Assembly (NCBI GenBank): GCA_020698575.1
Contig: CM036248.1
Span: 20,199,729-20,263,728 of the forward strand
Origin: Bostrychus sinensis
Taxonomy: Eukaryota > Chordata > Actinopteri > Gobiiformes > Eleotridae
Direction of reading: 5' to 3'
DNA: 64,000 nt
The notes beneath the pieces are model-generated. The model did not search any database, was not told where the DNA came from, and worked only from the letters and a program-made list of their open reading frames with translations. Below are positions 12,450 to 25,440 of this stretch, one piece after another. Numbering within the stretch: the first letter of the stretch is position 1; every line of letters starts with the position of its first letter. The position numbers and the translations under genes are program-made.

Positions 12450-13328
12450 GGTGAGTCTGCTGTCTCACGTTTATCTCCCATCACGTAAGTCAAGTTAGTG
12501 ACAGTCAGGCAAATTATTTTAAAGACGAGTAAGTAACAGTGTGTTATGATTTTTTTTTTGCTGCTCTGCTTTTTTCCTGCTACGTGAAAATCAAGCTACC
12601 ACGTTAGGCCATAGGTTTTTTTGTGCTAACAGTTGGCTAACTTAGCTGAAGCCGTTAGCTTTGATAAAAGAATGCCTCGCATGCTGGCTATGGCTAGTCT
12701 GTTAGCAGTATAGCATTCGTCATTTTGCCGCTTTTGTTCTAGGGGAGCTGCAGAATCTGACAAACTTTTATCCTGACGCTAAGTATGGTCTTATGCACAT
12801 TCACAAGTGTGTATATACAATATTTAGATTTAAATTAAGGGTAGATCGGGAACAGATAATTTTGCCCGCAGCCCAAATGTTCCAGTCGAACAAGAAAAAG
12901 TGCGGTCGCGCCTCGTATGGCGCATTCAAACTAACCGTGGTTGCTTAGCTAATCAGCTAGCTTTGTTGTTTTTTATTTATTTTTTATTCCACTCTTTCTT
13001 GGGGTATTGTGATATCAAACTGACTTAATGGTTGACATGATTAGTGGTGGATGGGCCTATGTAAATCAAATAAACAATGTCGCTAATCAGCAGCACACAA
13101 CAGTTGGAATGTATTGTAATGGTGGACTTTGACGGTTAAGTTAATATCATGTATCAGAAACTAGTTAGTGTACAAGTAAACACAACTATTAAAATAGTGT
13201 TACATTCTGAACTAAGCTATAGCTAAACCACTATGCTAAGTGACGATTTGCGGCTTTATGTCCTAACTTGTTGTACCGTTGTTTTCTTTGCCTCAGTCAG
13301 ACGAAAATCAGCAACCACATTGGAGCCA

Positions 13329-14699
<1,371 letters not shown>

Positions 14700-15005
14700 C
14701 CTGTTTGTCCTTTGGCCCCTCTCCCCTTTGACTGTGGATAGGAAGTTGTTGGAGTTTTGCCCCCCTTACTGTAAAATCCCTTTTCAGATTTTTTATTTTT
14801 GGATTATTTTGTTCGTTTTAAAAACTTAAGAAACTCAATGGAAAAGTTGTGGTTCTAATTTCACTGTATGACACACCCACCCTAGTGTTGTTTGGCATGG
14901 CGACGTGCTGCTCATCATATAGCACCCTCTGCTGCACTTACCCAGCTCGCATAATGCTGTCGTATGGTGTAAAGGAAGCACTATGGGGAGTAAACTTTGA
15001 ATAAA

Positions 15006-15676
15006 AACAATTCTCAGTATTTCATGTCAATTTTTTCATTGTTTTGTTTTTATTTTTTCAAACAGTTTTCGAAGAACATCCAAACACAATTATATGTTTG
15101 AGTTCAATAGCTGTATTGCCATTAAAATTAGAGGAACACTGTTTTTTGGCGTTTTAAAAAGGTAGTCAATAGTCAGTATTAGGAAGAGTCAAAAGGTTTT
15201 GCTCTCACATCCACTGTACTTATTATATACATATAACAATTTCTGACATGAAAGAGCACATGAGCACCCTGCCAAGTTGGGTACATTGGAATTGTAGAAG
15301 CAACACGAACTGCCAGAGTTCTGATGTAGTGAATTATCTTTGGCGGGAGTGAATAGCTTTTTGTGAATGGGAAAGTTAAGTTTTTTATGATTGTGATACA
15401 TTAATAGAGGTCACAAACACAGTGTGATTGAGCTTTATTATGACATTTCAAGGTTCCCACCATCTGATTAAAAAGGACGTGAATGTACGCAAGTTGTGTA
15501 AACGAGTTGTGCCCAAACCACTAGTCGAATTGTCCGACATGCATTTGAAAGCAGCATTATGTAGGTAAGGAAATGGATGGAGCTGGATTTCATGTTGCTC
15601 GGCTTGCCCCCATTGACAAATCTGATCAGGGCCTGTATAGAGGGTAGATGAGGGTGAATGTAATATAGACAATATA
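15006..15676. other. Intergenic DNA after ran
   Basis: AT-rich sequence with no conserved frame or recognisable repeat. Short frames at 15189-15401 and 15448-15672 (-) have no family signature. Confidence 0.5.
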
Positions 15677-16805
15677 CAGGTGCTATCCAGTAAATTAGAA
15701 TATGTAATACATATATAGAGAGAGTTGGGTCACAGTTACAGAAATCCCCAAATTGAATTATTCACAAAATTAGAATATTTAATAAATAGTACAATAGTCC
15801 AACATAGCCCAACATCACACTGTGATGTTGGGCCTTATGAAAAGTATGTATAAGTATTTGGTATCTTGGAGGGGGTCAATCTGTGGTACTGCTGATGTAG
15901 CCTTCAGCTCATCAGTGTTACTGCGTCTGCTGTTTCTCATCTTCCTCTGAACAATACTCCATAAATTCTGAGTGGGGTTCAGGTCTAGGCAGTTTACTGG
16001 TCACTCTGTCCCAGTAATACCATGGTCATGTCCCCAGTGAGTGGTACTTTAGGCAGTGTGAGTCCTGCTGGATGATCAAATCAGCATCTCTTTAAAGCTT
16101 GTGAGCAGAAGGAAACATGCAGTCCTCTAAAACGTCACACTAAAAGGCTGTGTTGACTTCATACTTCAGGTAAGACAGTGTCCTATTAACTTCTATTAGA
16201 AAAGATGCTGCTGACCTTGCCTCTGGTTTAGGAAAGTCCTGACACAGTTGTAAATAATGTCTTCATCTGTATGTGCGTGGATGCGCTGACTCCAGCCTCA
16301 GTCTACTCCCTGTGAACTTCCCAAAGTACTGGTCTGGTGTTTTCTGGACATTTCTCTCCAGCATGCGGTAGTCCATTCTGCTTCTGCATCTTTTTCTTTA
16401 ACACTTTTTTTCTTTTCACTCAAACTTCTAGTAACCCACTTCAATACAGCAGTCTGTGAGCAGCCAGCTTCTTTATCAATAACCTTTTGTGGTTTATCCT
16501 CTCTATGAAGGGGTCAGTGACAGGTTAACTGTCCTGTTCATAGCCCTCCCCATGATTGTGGGGCCAATTGAACCAGACTAAGACCATTCAAAGGCTCAAG
16601 AAACCTCTATGTTTTCAGTTCATTTAGAGTTTGAGTATGACACCAACATTTTACAATATTACACGTTTCCACAAAATTGTGTGAATAATTGAATTTGGGG
16701 TTTTCTGTAACTGTGACCCATAATTATCAAAATGGTAAGAAAAAAATGCTTATAATGAGAAAACTGCATTTTTACATTACATTCTAATTTATTGGATAGC
16801 ACCTG
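15677..16805 (-). mobile_element. Decayed Tc1/mariner-type transposon
   Basis: Ends read CAGGTGCTATCCAGTAAATT and, inverted, AATTTATTGGATAGCACCTG, each next to a TA dinucleotide (15675-15676 and 16806-16807), as expected for a TA target duplication. The inverted repeats extend inward: the block around 15728-15775 (gtcacagttacagaaatccc...) is mirrored at about 16680-16722. On the minus strand the interior keeps scraps of a Tc1-type transposase, for example LIIQQDSHCLKYH, interrupted by stops, so the copy is dead. Length is 1129 bp. It lies between ran and stx3. Confidence 0.85.
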
Positions 16806-16807
16806 TA

Positions 16808-17453
16808 TAGACATTCAACACTGTAATTGCACAGTGAGGCCTGGCTATTTGGTATGCCTATATAAAGGTTTATTCTGGCGAGGTACATATTCTTATGTGT
16901 TGGCAAAAACCATAAATTATTATTATTATTTTTTGTCATTCTGAGTTGCTCCAACGCATCTAAATCTGTCGAGAGTTAGTTGAGTTTGCAGAATCATAAA
17001 TATTGGACACTTGTTTAGTAACCTTAAATGGAGCTGTGAGTAGAAACATTGGCCACTAGGCGTCGCTCAAGGGCTTTGAGACTAGGATTACACAAAATTA
17101 CGTAATATCCACAGTCTGCAAGGCAAATTGATGCCGTTACGGACGTCTTTGTAAAAATATATGTTCAAGGTTTCTGAATTGAAAGTGTTTGAATCGCAGC
17201 TTAACTCATGCCTATAGTCCTGGCACGTTTAATGGCCTAAACCTGTTTATCTACTACTTTGCTTGACTATGACCAGCTTTACACCGCAGTTTTAGGCGTT
17301 TTAAGCCACTGTAAAAAAACAAAAAGAACGAAAGAAAGAAACATAAATTATAAACAAAAATTATAACAGTACAGTAATATTCTTTTAACAATATTTTACT
17401 GAGTGGGGCATTTGGATAAACCCCATCAGGCTTTAGCATATTGTAAAACTATG

Positions 17454-17484
<31 letters not shown>

Positions 17485-18017
17485 CATGAAGAATACAATG
17501 TCCCACTAACTTTAATTTCATTCAGTTAAAACATGAATGTGAGGCGTTGCTGACACCTGAGCACAGTAGCAGTGCAGGTGTCCCGGTGCATCCATGAGGC
17601 GTGGCTTCATCCCAGCAGAGAAGTTGTTTTTGCGCATGCGCCGTTCAGAAAAGTGCGTTTTACAATGATTACTGAGGGCCAGAGGAGAGGCAGATTATAC
17701 CGCTCTACACAACTGTTGTTTTAATCCCCGGGGCGAAGAGATTTAGCAAAGAAAAAAACACTGGCTTTAATATCCAGCAGCCATATTGTATGGAAAAGCG
17801 ACGGAAAGGCTCTTCTTCAGGCCTTTTACTAAATAGCGACTGTTGTCAAGACTTTTGGGGAGTTTAATCTTCTCTCTTCCTGGCGGTGGATTTGTCTCGG
17901 ACAGCTAGCCCACCAGCTGGCTGTGTAATACACGGATCTGGACGATCTGGACTCGTTTTGAAAATTTTCAGTATTGTTTGATTGATTCCTTGGTACAGAG
18001 GTGAATTCGTCTGAAAG
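16808..18017 (+). promoter_or_regulatory. Intergenic DNA and 5' region of stx3
   Basis: The left part is featureless AT-rich DNA with a (TA)n run near 17464-17480. From about 17580 the sequence becomes GC-richer (gcgcatgcgcc near 17632-17642, the NRF1-like palindrome) and leads without an obvious intron into the stx3 start codon at 18018. This is the likely promoter and 5' UTR; the exact transcription start cannot be read. Confidence 0.5.
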
Positions 18018-21000
18018 ATGAAGGATCGATTGGAGCAACTCAAAGCGGTAAGGGGTGTCCAGGAAATGTTGTAAACTGTATCTTATTATTAGTTAACAGC
18101 ATGGTTATTCTTTAATGGACAAATAATTGCGAGGTATGAACAGACTCAAGTTAAAAGGTAAAATTCACAATGATTCACTTTTATACCATTCTATGTTGCC
18201 ATACTAAATAGCTATAGACAACAAAACATTAGTAAGGCTTTATAAAACATAGGCCTATCTATGCCATTTTGACAAATTTCGGAGCACAGCCATATCGTGC
18301 GGCGTGTCAGGTGTCATAGTAGTGTACAACAGGTTAACCAAGCTGCCAAGTTAATGTTAAACTCAATTAGATGGTCTTTGGAAGCCTAACAATCATTGCT
18401 AGAGATTAATTGGCTATAATTTTTAGCTTTCTGTTGCACACTTTAATGCACAATTTAAGTTTTCTGAAATTAGAAACGTGGATCAGTAGAGGAGAAATTA
18501 AAACTAAATAATTTACACCATATCCTCAAACCTCTGTATAGAAAATACATTTATTGTTATTGTCTAGGAAAAGATGGCAAAGAAAACTCAAAGTCAGGCT
18601 CCTTGCCCAGTTTAGGGTGTGTTACTATAGTTACAATAAACTGCTCACCAAATATTTGCAGTGCTCTAGTGTTTAAACTTAAGTTGCCCTCTAGCCAAGT
18701 GTATCTCGCACAGCTAACTTTTAGGAAATGGAGTAGGCCTGCACATGCCAGGTCAAGAAACCCTCACAAGCCTTGAGGTTATTGTACACATTCAGATCCC
18801 TGGATTAATTTGAGGTGTTTATTTAGTGACCGTTTTCACCAAAATGTCCTTTATAGTCATCATAGGTCTATACAGAAATTAGGGCTGCCATGTTTGCCAT
18901 GTTTGTTTGTTTTGTTTGCCATGAAATCTCTTGATTAGTATCCGAAGACATCCAAAATTAGTAACCTGCTGCTCTGTTGGATAAGTCAGTAAAGGGATGT
19001 TTCAATCCTTAATAGTTTTTCTTGTATCACAGTGAATAGAAATAGTTTAGTAGCAGTATGACAAGTGCTGAGAATGGCAGAGGAGTGACTGTTTAGCACT
19101 GTGACAGCTGGCAGTTCATTGTACAGACCTCCTCCTGGGAATGTCAGTATGTTACCTCTAATACACCAATAATTATCTTTGGAGGTAAAGTCTATTACTT
19201 AAGTGTTTTTCTTCAATATTACTAATTATAGCAGTTTATGAGGCTTTTTATTGTGTAATATTCAATAATATGACCCAAAAGTCACAGTAGTCTACACGTT
19301 TTGTTTTAATTCCATTTACTATATATTTCTCTAGTTGTATAAAGGCTAATAGGATTAACCATTTACAGTTATTTGTAATAATCCTGGCTTTTCAAGAGAG
19401 ATTGTCTCTAAGAAGTGAATCACGAGTCTGTTTCGGCGTAAACCTCTCTCTCGTCTAGCCATTGCTAGATAATGGGAACTATGCAACATGACATATGGTG
19501 CTTTGTATAGCAAATAGATACAATTATTTTGAAAAGAGGGGACAAGTTATCATTAAAACTAAAATAACTGCAATATAATATGTTTGCCATTTAAATATAA
19601 TATATTGTAACTTAGCATCTAGTGGGGAAAAAACACATTGCCTGTTGTTGGCTGCTAAAGAATTTTATTTTTTGAAGACTCAAGTCCTCTTCCCTCATTT
19701 ATGCTGATTTAGACACGCTGGAAGGAAATGACTGCTTATTCTTATCTTGGTGCTGCACCACTTGTGTGAGTGAGCATAATGTGTACCACACTTGATTCAA
19801 TGTATTGCACTGAGAACTTCAAAATCGCTCAGTGTGTCTGAGACATACATAGTATGTTCCTGAATACATTTGCAATTCAAATTTAGGATGATGAATATTA
19901 GTGGCCTGAAACACAAAAGGCAGTAGACTACTTACAGACTACAACAGAAGTGCATTGAAAAGTGGTTGAAGTTATCAGTTGACTCACAGGTCATGTGATA
20001 AAAGGGCAGGGAAGCTCACAGCTGTGTTACTCTGACTTAAGAAAGTTAAGTGTCCACTTTAAACTTTCAATTCACATGTTAAATATAAGGCTTATAAAAT
20101 TATATGAATAATAAGAATTTTAAGAGATCCTAACCAGTGGCCCTGTGGCACTTTTCTTTTTTTCCCTGTCAAACTTGACCTAAATGACGTCCGTTTATTG
20201 TCTCCATGAAGTTGTGTTTTTCAAAAACAGGTTGAGTTCCTGGAGCAAAGTGCTCATGTCATGTGAACTTCATCTGTAGCCTTTGTTTGTTCACTCTCTC
20301 TTCCTTGTATTACAGTAGTGACACTGCCAGTATTAATATGTAATCATTTCTATGATTTATGACTGAATCTTTAACACTCAAGTGTTATACAAAACCTACT
20401 ACTTGGTTGCGAAATGAGTTTTATTGTTGTAGCATATGCTAAGATATGCTATATTTTTATTGTAGACTTGTGATCAAGATGATGATGAGGTGGAGATTGC
20501 TGTGGACAATGCAGCCTTTATGGATGAGTTTTTCTCTCAGGTAAACGTCATAGATCTTAATGCACGTCTGTCTTTCTACTATAGTACAATATAATAAAGC
20601 ACTTTGTGCATGCGCTATAAAAAGGCTTTACCAGGACTTTTGTGCATTTCAGATTGAAGACATCAGAAGCAGTATTGATAAAATTGATGAGAATGTGGCT
20701 GAAGTAAAAAAACTTTACTCTGTCATCCTTTCTGCTCCCACATCAGAACAAAGTAAGTTACCAGCACTGCCTTTTAATTACCTTGTTAAGAACAACTTTC
20801 TATGAAATCAGTGAAAATGAAGTCAACTTAGTAACTTCCCTTTTACCCAGAAACACAAGATGACCTTGAGGTAATCACCAATGACATCAAGAAGATGGCA
20901 AACAATGCAAGAAACAAACTCAAGAGTGAGTCTTGCTTTACAAATGACATGTACATTAACAGTACATTATTTATTACTGCTACTCATTCAAAATATACTC

Positions 21001-24000
21001 TGCTTTTATAAAAAAAATTTTTTTTTATAAAAAATCATTGCAGCCATTGAGAGGAATCTGGAATCTGAAGAGCAGGAGAGGATCTCAGCTGACATGCGGA
21101 TACGTAAATCACAGGTAAGCAACATAAATGTTTTAATGTAATGAATGTAATAAGTAATCATTTTAAAAAGTAATAATGTTTGATATTATCTTTGACAACT
21201 AATCTTAAAGCTAGCAATGTTTTAGCCAGGTACAAAACCTACTAAATTCTTTAATTCATTTCTAGCATGCAGTTCTGTCCAGAAAATTTGTAGAAGTAAT
21301 GACAAAGTACAATGAAGCCCAGGTAGACTTCAGAGAGAGGAGTAAAGGGCGAATTCAAAGACAGTTAGAGATCAGTGAGTAGTGGCTTTACACAGAATCA
21401 AAGATCATTTAATTTTTTCTGGTATTTGTTGTGAATTATATTAGTTGTGTTTTTTTTTTTCAGCTGGAAAAGCAACAACAGATGAGGAACTTGAAGAAAT
21501 GTTGGAGAGCGGTAATGCTGCTGTGTTTACCGCTGGGGTGGGTAAACTGTGGATTTGTCTTATTTACTCATAACCTTTCTTGTATTTGTGTAGTTATTCA
21601 AAAGTCTGTCTGTTTTCAACGTCGCACTTACCTTAAAGATTGTAGATTCTGGGATTTCGAAACAAGCTCTGAGTGAGATTGAATCCAGACACAAAGACAT
21701 TGTTCGTCTGGAAAGCAGCATCAAAGAACTGCATGATATGTTTGTAGACATCGCCATGCTGGTGGAAAGCCAGGTACGCTGTGCTGGAAATGGTCACTGA
21801 ATCGTGACAATTCAAACTCATCTAATCATTTCACTTTTAATTCATTTTTCTGTATCTTCTCATTTCATATTAATCCCACCATTGATATCTATCTATACGT
21901 TTCTCTTTTCTTGTCTTTCAGCTGTATACACTTTTCAAAACCTCTCTTACTTTCTTCTTCAAATCCTACCTCCATCTCATCATTGCATATCATCATCTTT
22001 GATGAAACCCACATGAATGTTTTTAGGTAGATACAGACATACATTTTATTTAATTTACATAATTTACTATAACCAGCCATAGACAACCTTATTACTATAG
22101 AGATTTAATGAAAGTAGTAGTAAAGAGTTTAAACAGATATTTGTTGATACTTCCGTTTTGCTTTCTGAGGGATTGCCTTGTGTGAGGTAAGGGCATTTGT
22201 TTCTGTCTTTTCTTTCGATAACTTTTTAATCACTGATTATTGCATATTTTTTCACATAATGGTAACACAGCATAATTACTATCTGTTCTTCCTCCCTCAT
22301 TATCTTATTGACTGTTCTGCGTTTTACAGGGTGACATTGTTGACAACATAGAGCAAAATGTATCAAAGTCAGTGGACCACATTGTAGAGGCTAAGGAACA
22401 GACAAAAAAAGCTGTAAGGTACCAGACCAAAGCCCGTAAGGTACTGTAATTTAGTTTATTCATGCTGCTATTTACACTTCCTAATTTTTCTTCCTAATTT
22501 CTAGACTCTACTTTACAGTTTGACACATTAAAACCACAATTGTGCATTTATCACACTTGCTCACACTCATCACACAACTGCAATGTTCCCTCTTTTGTTT
22601 TTTTTCTTCACATTTTTCTAAATTATTTCTGTTGCTTCTCATCACATTTGACACATGCCACGTGTTAGGGTGGGATGATTGACAGGATTGAAAGTAACAT
22701 GGACCAGTCAGTGGGCTTTGTGGAGAGAGCTGTAGCAGACACTAAAAAAGCTGCAAAATTTCAGCAGGAAGCTCGCCGTGTGAGTGACTGAAGTAATAAT
22801 AAAGTGAGCTGGTTTCCCAAAAGCTCATTAAAAAAAAGTTAAGATTGTCACCATTAGTTGTACAAATCCAGAACTTTTTTCTTAAATAACTTGTATTCAA
22901 AGCTAGTCCTATACTAACAGGCCTCTTGGGTGTTGTGCATATTGGCCGGTGCTTAAACAACTTAAATTGTTGCTTTTGGGAAATGCAGCTCAAAACCTTA
23001 AGCACATTGTGATTGTGAAGACCCAGAACCTTACCATCAAAAACTGTGCACCTGTGTACCCTTTTCCAGTAGCCTTGTGCTTGATTTGATTTGTCCATGT
23101 GGATCTCCATATCCCCCCACCTGTCAACACACACACACACACACAAACACACTCTTTTTTTATCCAGTGTTTTCTTTTCAGCTCTAACCTCAACTTGTTT
23201 TGATACACAGCTGGCTAATGGGAGTGGTATGATGGTAAAGTGAGTAAGCCTTATCTAAACATAATGCTGACTGACTTTACTATTATACATCTATGTACAA
23301 TTTGTTCAGTGTGTGTTAAACATTGCCACATGTTAATGCTCTATCCCAGACACTGGCCAATTAATCTGAATTTGTCATGTTTTTCTTATTAATCTTAAAA
23401 AAGTGCTATTTAGAAATACTTTGGTTCTGATATGTACTTGATTGTCCCCAACAGAAAATTGTGATTCTGGTGGTGGTTGTGGTGGTCTTGTTGGCCTTGC
23501 TAGCACTCATAATTGGGTTGTCAGTGGGACTAAAAGGATGAACTATTTGAGTAACATCAAAACTAACGGTGAGTAGCTATAATACAGTATTATCTCTGCC
23601 TTAATGGGTGTGGGCTAGATGCATGAATGGTATTCACAGCACACTCAATGGTTCAGGCTGTGTGTGGTTTGCCTCTGACACACAAGGTGTGTTTATGTGT
23701 GTCAAGTCTTGGGTGTGCGTTCCCTTTTTGTATTTGCTTCTAGTTACTTAGAAGTAAATAAATGAATAATTTATTCATAGCGATGATAGAATTGTACTGT
23801 ATTGCTGTCTGACTTCATTTCATTGGTCATTTCATTTCCCTGCAGTTTATACGCTCATTGTTTGTCATTTTGTGTTCATAGACGACCATTGTCAGAAGAT
23901 CACCAAATCATCTTCCTTCTACATTGTGGTTGTTCTCATCTACCTCATGACCATCCCAGTCAGTTGCATCTCTATGAGTCTTTGTCATCTCAAGACAATT

Positions 24001-25440
24001 TCATTTCAACCATTGTCATTGCTGTTTAGAAGGATTTTTCAAATGTCTGTAAAGCTATTGACTCCATTGAGCACATTTAGAGTTGTAAGGATGCAATAAG
24101 GAAAAGAGGAAATAAATCTTCACCGACATGTACAGTACTTATTGTACTTCATTGGATGAGAAATGTGAATAGAAAAATGTCCAACCCTCTTGTGTTGCTG
24201 AACATTACATTGGTCAACAACATATTGTGCCAAAGAATCAACTTGAGTGTTTAAAAGTGAAATTTATTATATTTTAACAGGATGCAGTCCTGAACCTCAC
24301 TTAATGTTGATTTATTTTTTTTTTAAGGTTTAAAATGCTAGCTACTGTATGTTATCTGTACTGTGAGTTTGACTTTGAGTCACAGCACTTTCACATTTCA
24401 TTGTTTTAACTACTGTAGTAAAGATTGTATGGTCTTGTGAAAAATTGTTTTTATGTAAAGCTATCTGAGTATGTTTGGAAGAGGATCGGTGTGCACACCT
24501 ATGATTCTTCAGAAGGGAATAGATGTTATTGAACTTTGCTGTGTAGATATATGCTTGGACTGGTCATGCAGGCAAGTTAAGTTCTCCTGTCTATGTGTTG
24601 AAATATCTGTGAAAGCAAGGACTGGATTTTTTTAGAGAATGTCAGTGTTGCCTAATTTGACTGTTGACATTTAATCTCTACATCGAACCTACTATATATT
24701 TCAGTACTAAGCAAGGAATAAATGTGGTGAATTTTTTTCCACAAAAGGAAATATCTGAAATTAAAATGGTAAAGGTTTACACTTGGTGTAAGTTTCAAAT
24801 TATGCCAAGAGCCACATTTTATTACATAGTGTTTGTCACCATGCACAATAAACAAAATGACTAAGAGAAAAGTTCTAGAGCCACCACTTAAGTTATAAAT
24901 CTCTGCTAATGATGCCTTGAATTCTGAGCTTTCTGGCTCTAGCTTCAGACAATGCTGCATTTACAACTCCAAATTAAATTATTTTATTAATAAAGTGTGT
25001 TTATTGACATTTTAAATACAGAATAAATGTATTCAAGCTTTTTCTATTGTTTTGCTTGCTCTCATTAATCTGTACCTCACTGGTCTTTGTAGTACATGTG
25101 AGTTTCTCTTGACGTGTGACTTTTTATACTAAAGTTGCTGTCAGCATGTGCATGTTAACTACTGTCTTGTAAAGTGCATCTCCCAAAGGCATTTGTCATT
25201 AAAGAGGTAGGTGTTTTCGTCACACACACTTTATTCTCGCTGTTCCCTTTTTTTACCCAATTTCCTCAAACCATTGTGACCACATATTAAACTTCATTGT
25301 CTATATTGGAGTGTTTACTTATGTCCTACTCACTATAGTGTCTATTCTAACCAAATTTGCAGAAAAAGATGATGATTACTTTATGCTGTGCCATCATTGG
25401 GATTGTCGTATTCTCCTATCTCTATAGCTTCTTCTCCTAA
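18018..25440 (+). CDS. stx3: Syntaxin-3, plasma-membrane Qa-SNARE with alternative C-termini
   Basis: Common exons: 18018-18047, 20466-20540, 20653-20752, 20851-20925, 21044-21114, 21266-21374, 21464-21537, 21639-21773. Two alternative SNARE exons follow (22330-22440 and 22669-22779, 37 codons each), then two alternative anchors: 23455-23541 (VILVVVVVVLLALLALIIGL, stop TGA) and 25363-25440 (MITLCCAIIGIVVFSYLYSF, stop TAA). One form is 288 residues (first SNARE and first anchor). The start MKDRLEQLKA, the Habc helices, SRKFVEVMTKYNEAQVDFRE and KQALSEIESRHKDIVRLE are classic for syntaxin-1/2/3. The first anchor matches STX3A. The second SNARE exon (GGMIDRIESNMDQSVGFVER) resembles the syntaxin-1 and STX3B type. 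The protein mediates apical and ribbon-synapse vesicle fusion. Which exon pairs occur together is inferred from mammals. Confidence 0.95.
22330..22440 (+). other. stx3 alternative exon 9a (STX3A-type SNARE C-half)
   Basis: It encodes GDIVDNIEQNVSKSVDHIVE and continues to ...YQTKARK, flanked by a tttacag acceptor and a GTACTG donor. It is exactly the same length (111 nt, phase 0) as the next exon and so can replace it without changing frame. Confidence 0.85.
22669..22779 (+). other. stx3 alternative exon 9b (STX3B/syntaxin-1-type SNARE C-half)
   Basis: It encodes GGMIDRIESNMDQSVGFVER and continues to ...FQQEARR, flanked by tgttag and GTGAGT. Including both 9a and 9b would insert a second copy of the same coiled-coil half, so mutually exclusive use is expected. 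Confidence 0.85.
23211..23239 (+). other. Candidate 29-nt stx3 microexon
   Basis: A 29-nt stretch encoding LANGSGMMVK lies between a pyrimidine-rich acceptor (...gttttgatacacag) and a strong GTGAGT donor. Its length is not a multiple of three. If included, it would shift the frame and stop a few codons into either membrane-anchor exon, giving a soluble syntaxin. No transcript support is visible, so it may be fortuitous. Confidence 0.35.
23542..25362 (+). other. stx3 3' UTR of the first isoform and intron before the second anchor exon
   Basis: A GTGAGT donor 27 nt after the first stop (exon end 23568) and a likely acceptor near 23881 suggest a spliced 3' UTR. Several AATAAA signals (about 24109, 24988, 25012) could end this isoform. 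No coding frame with a family signature is present. Confidence 0.5.

Noticed and set aside
23126..23152. Short (CA)n tract
   Set aside because: A minor simple repeat without other significance.
24652..24960. 102-codon minus-strand frame in the stx3 3' region
   Set aside because: There is no family signature, and it lies inside a probable 3' UTR with AT-rich composition.
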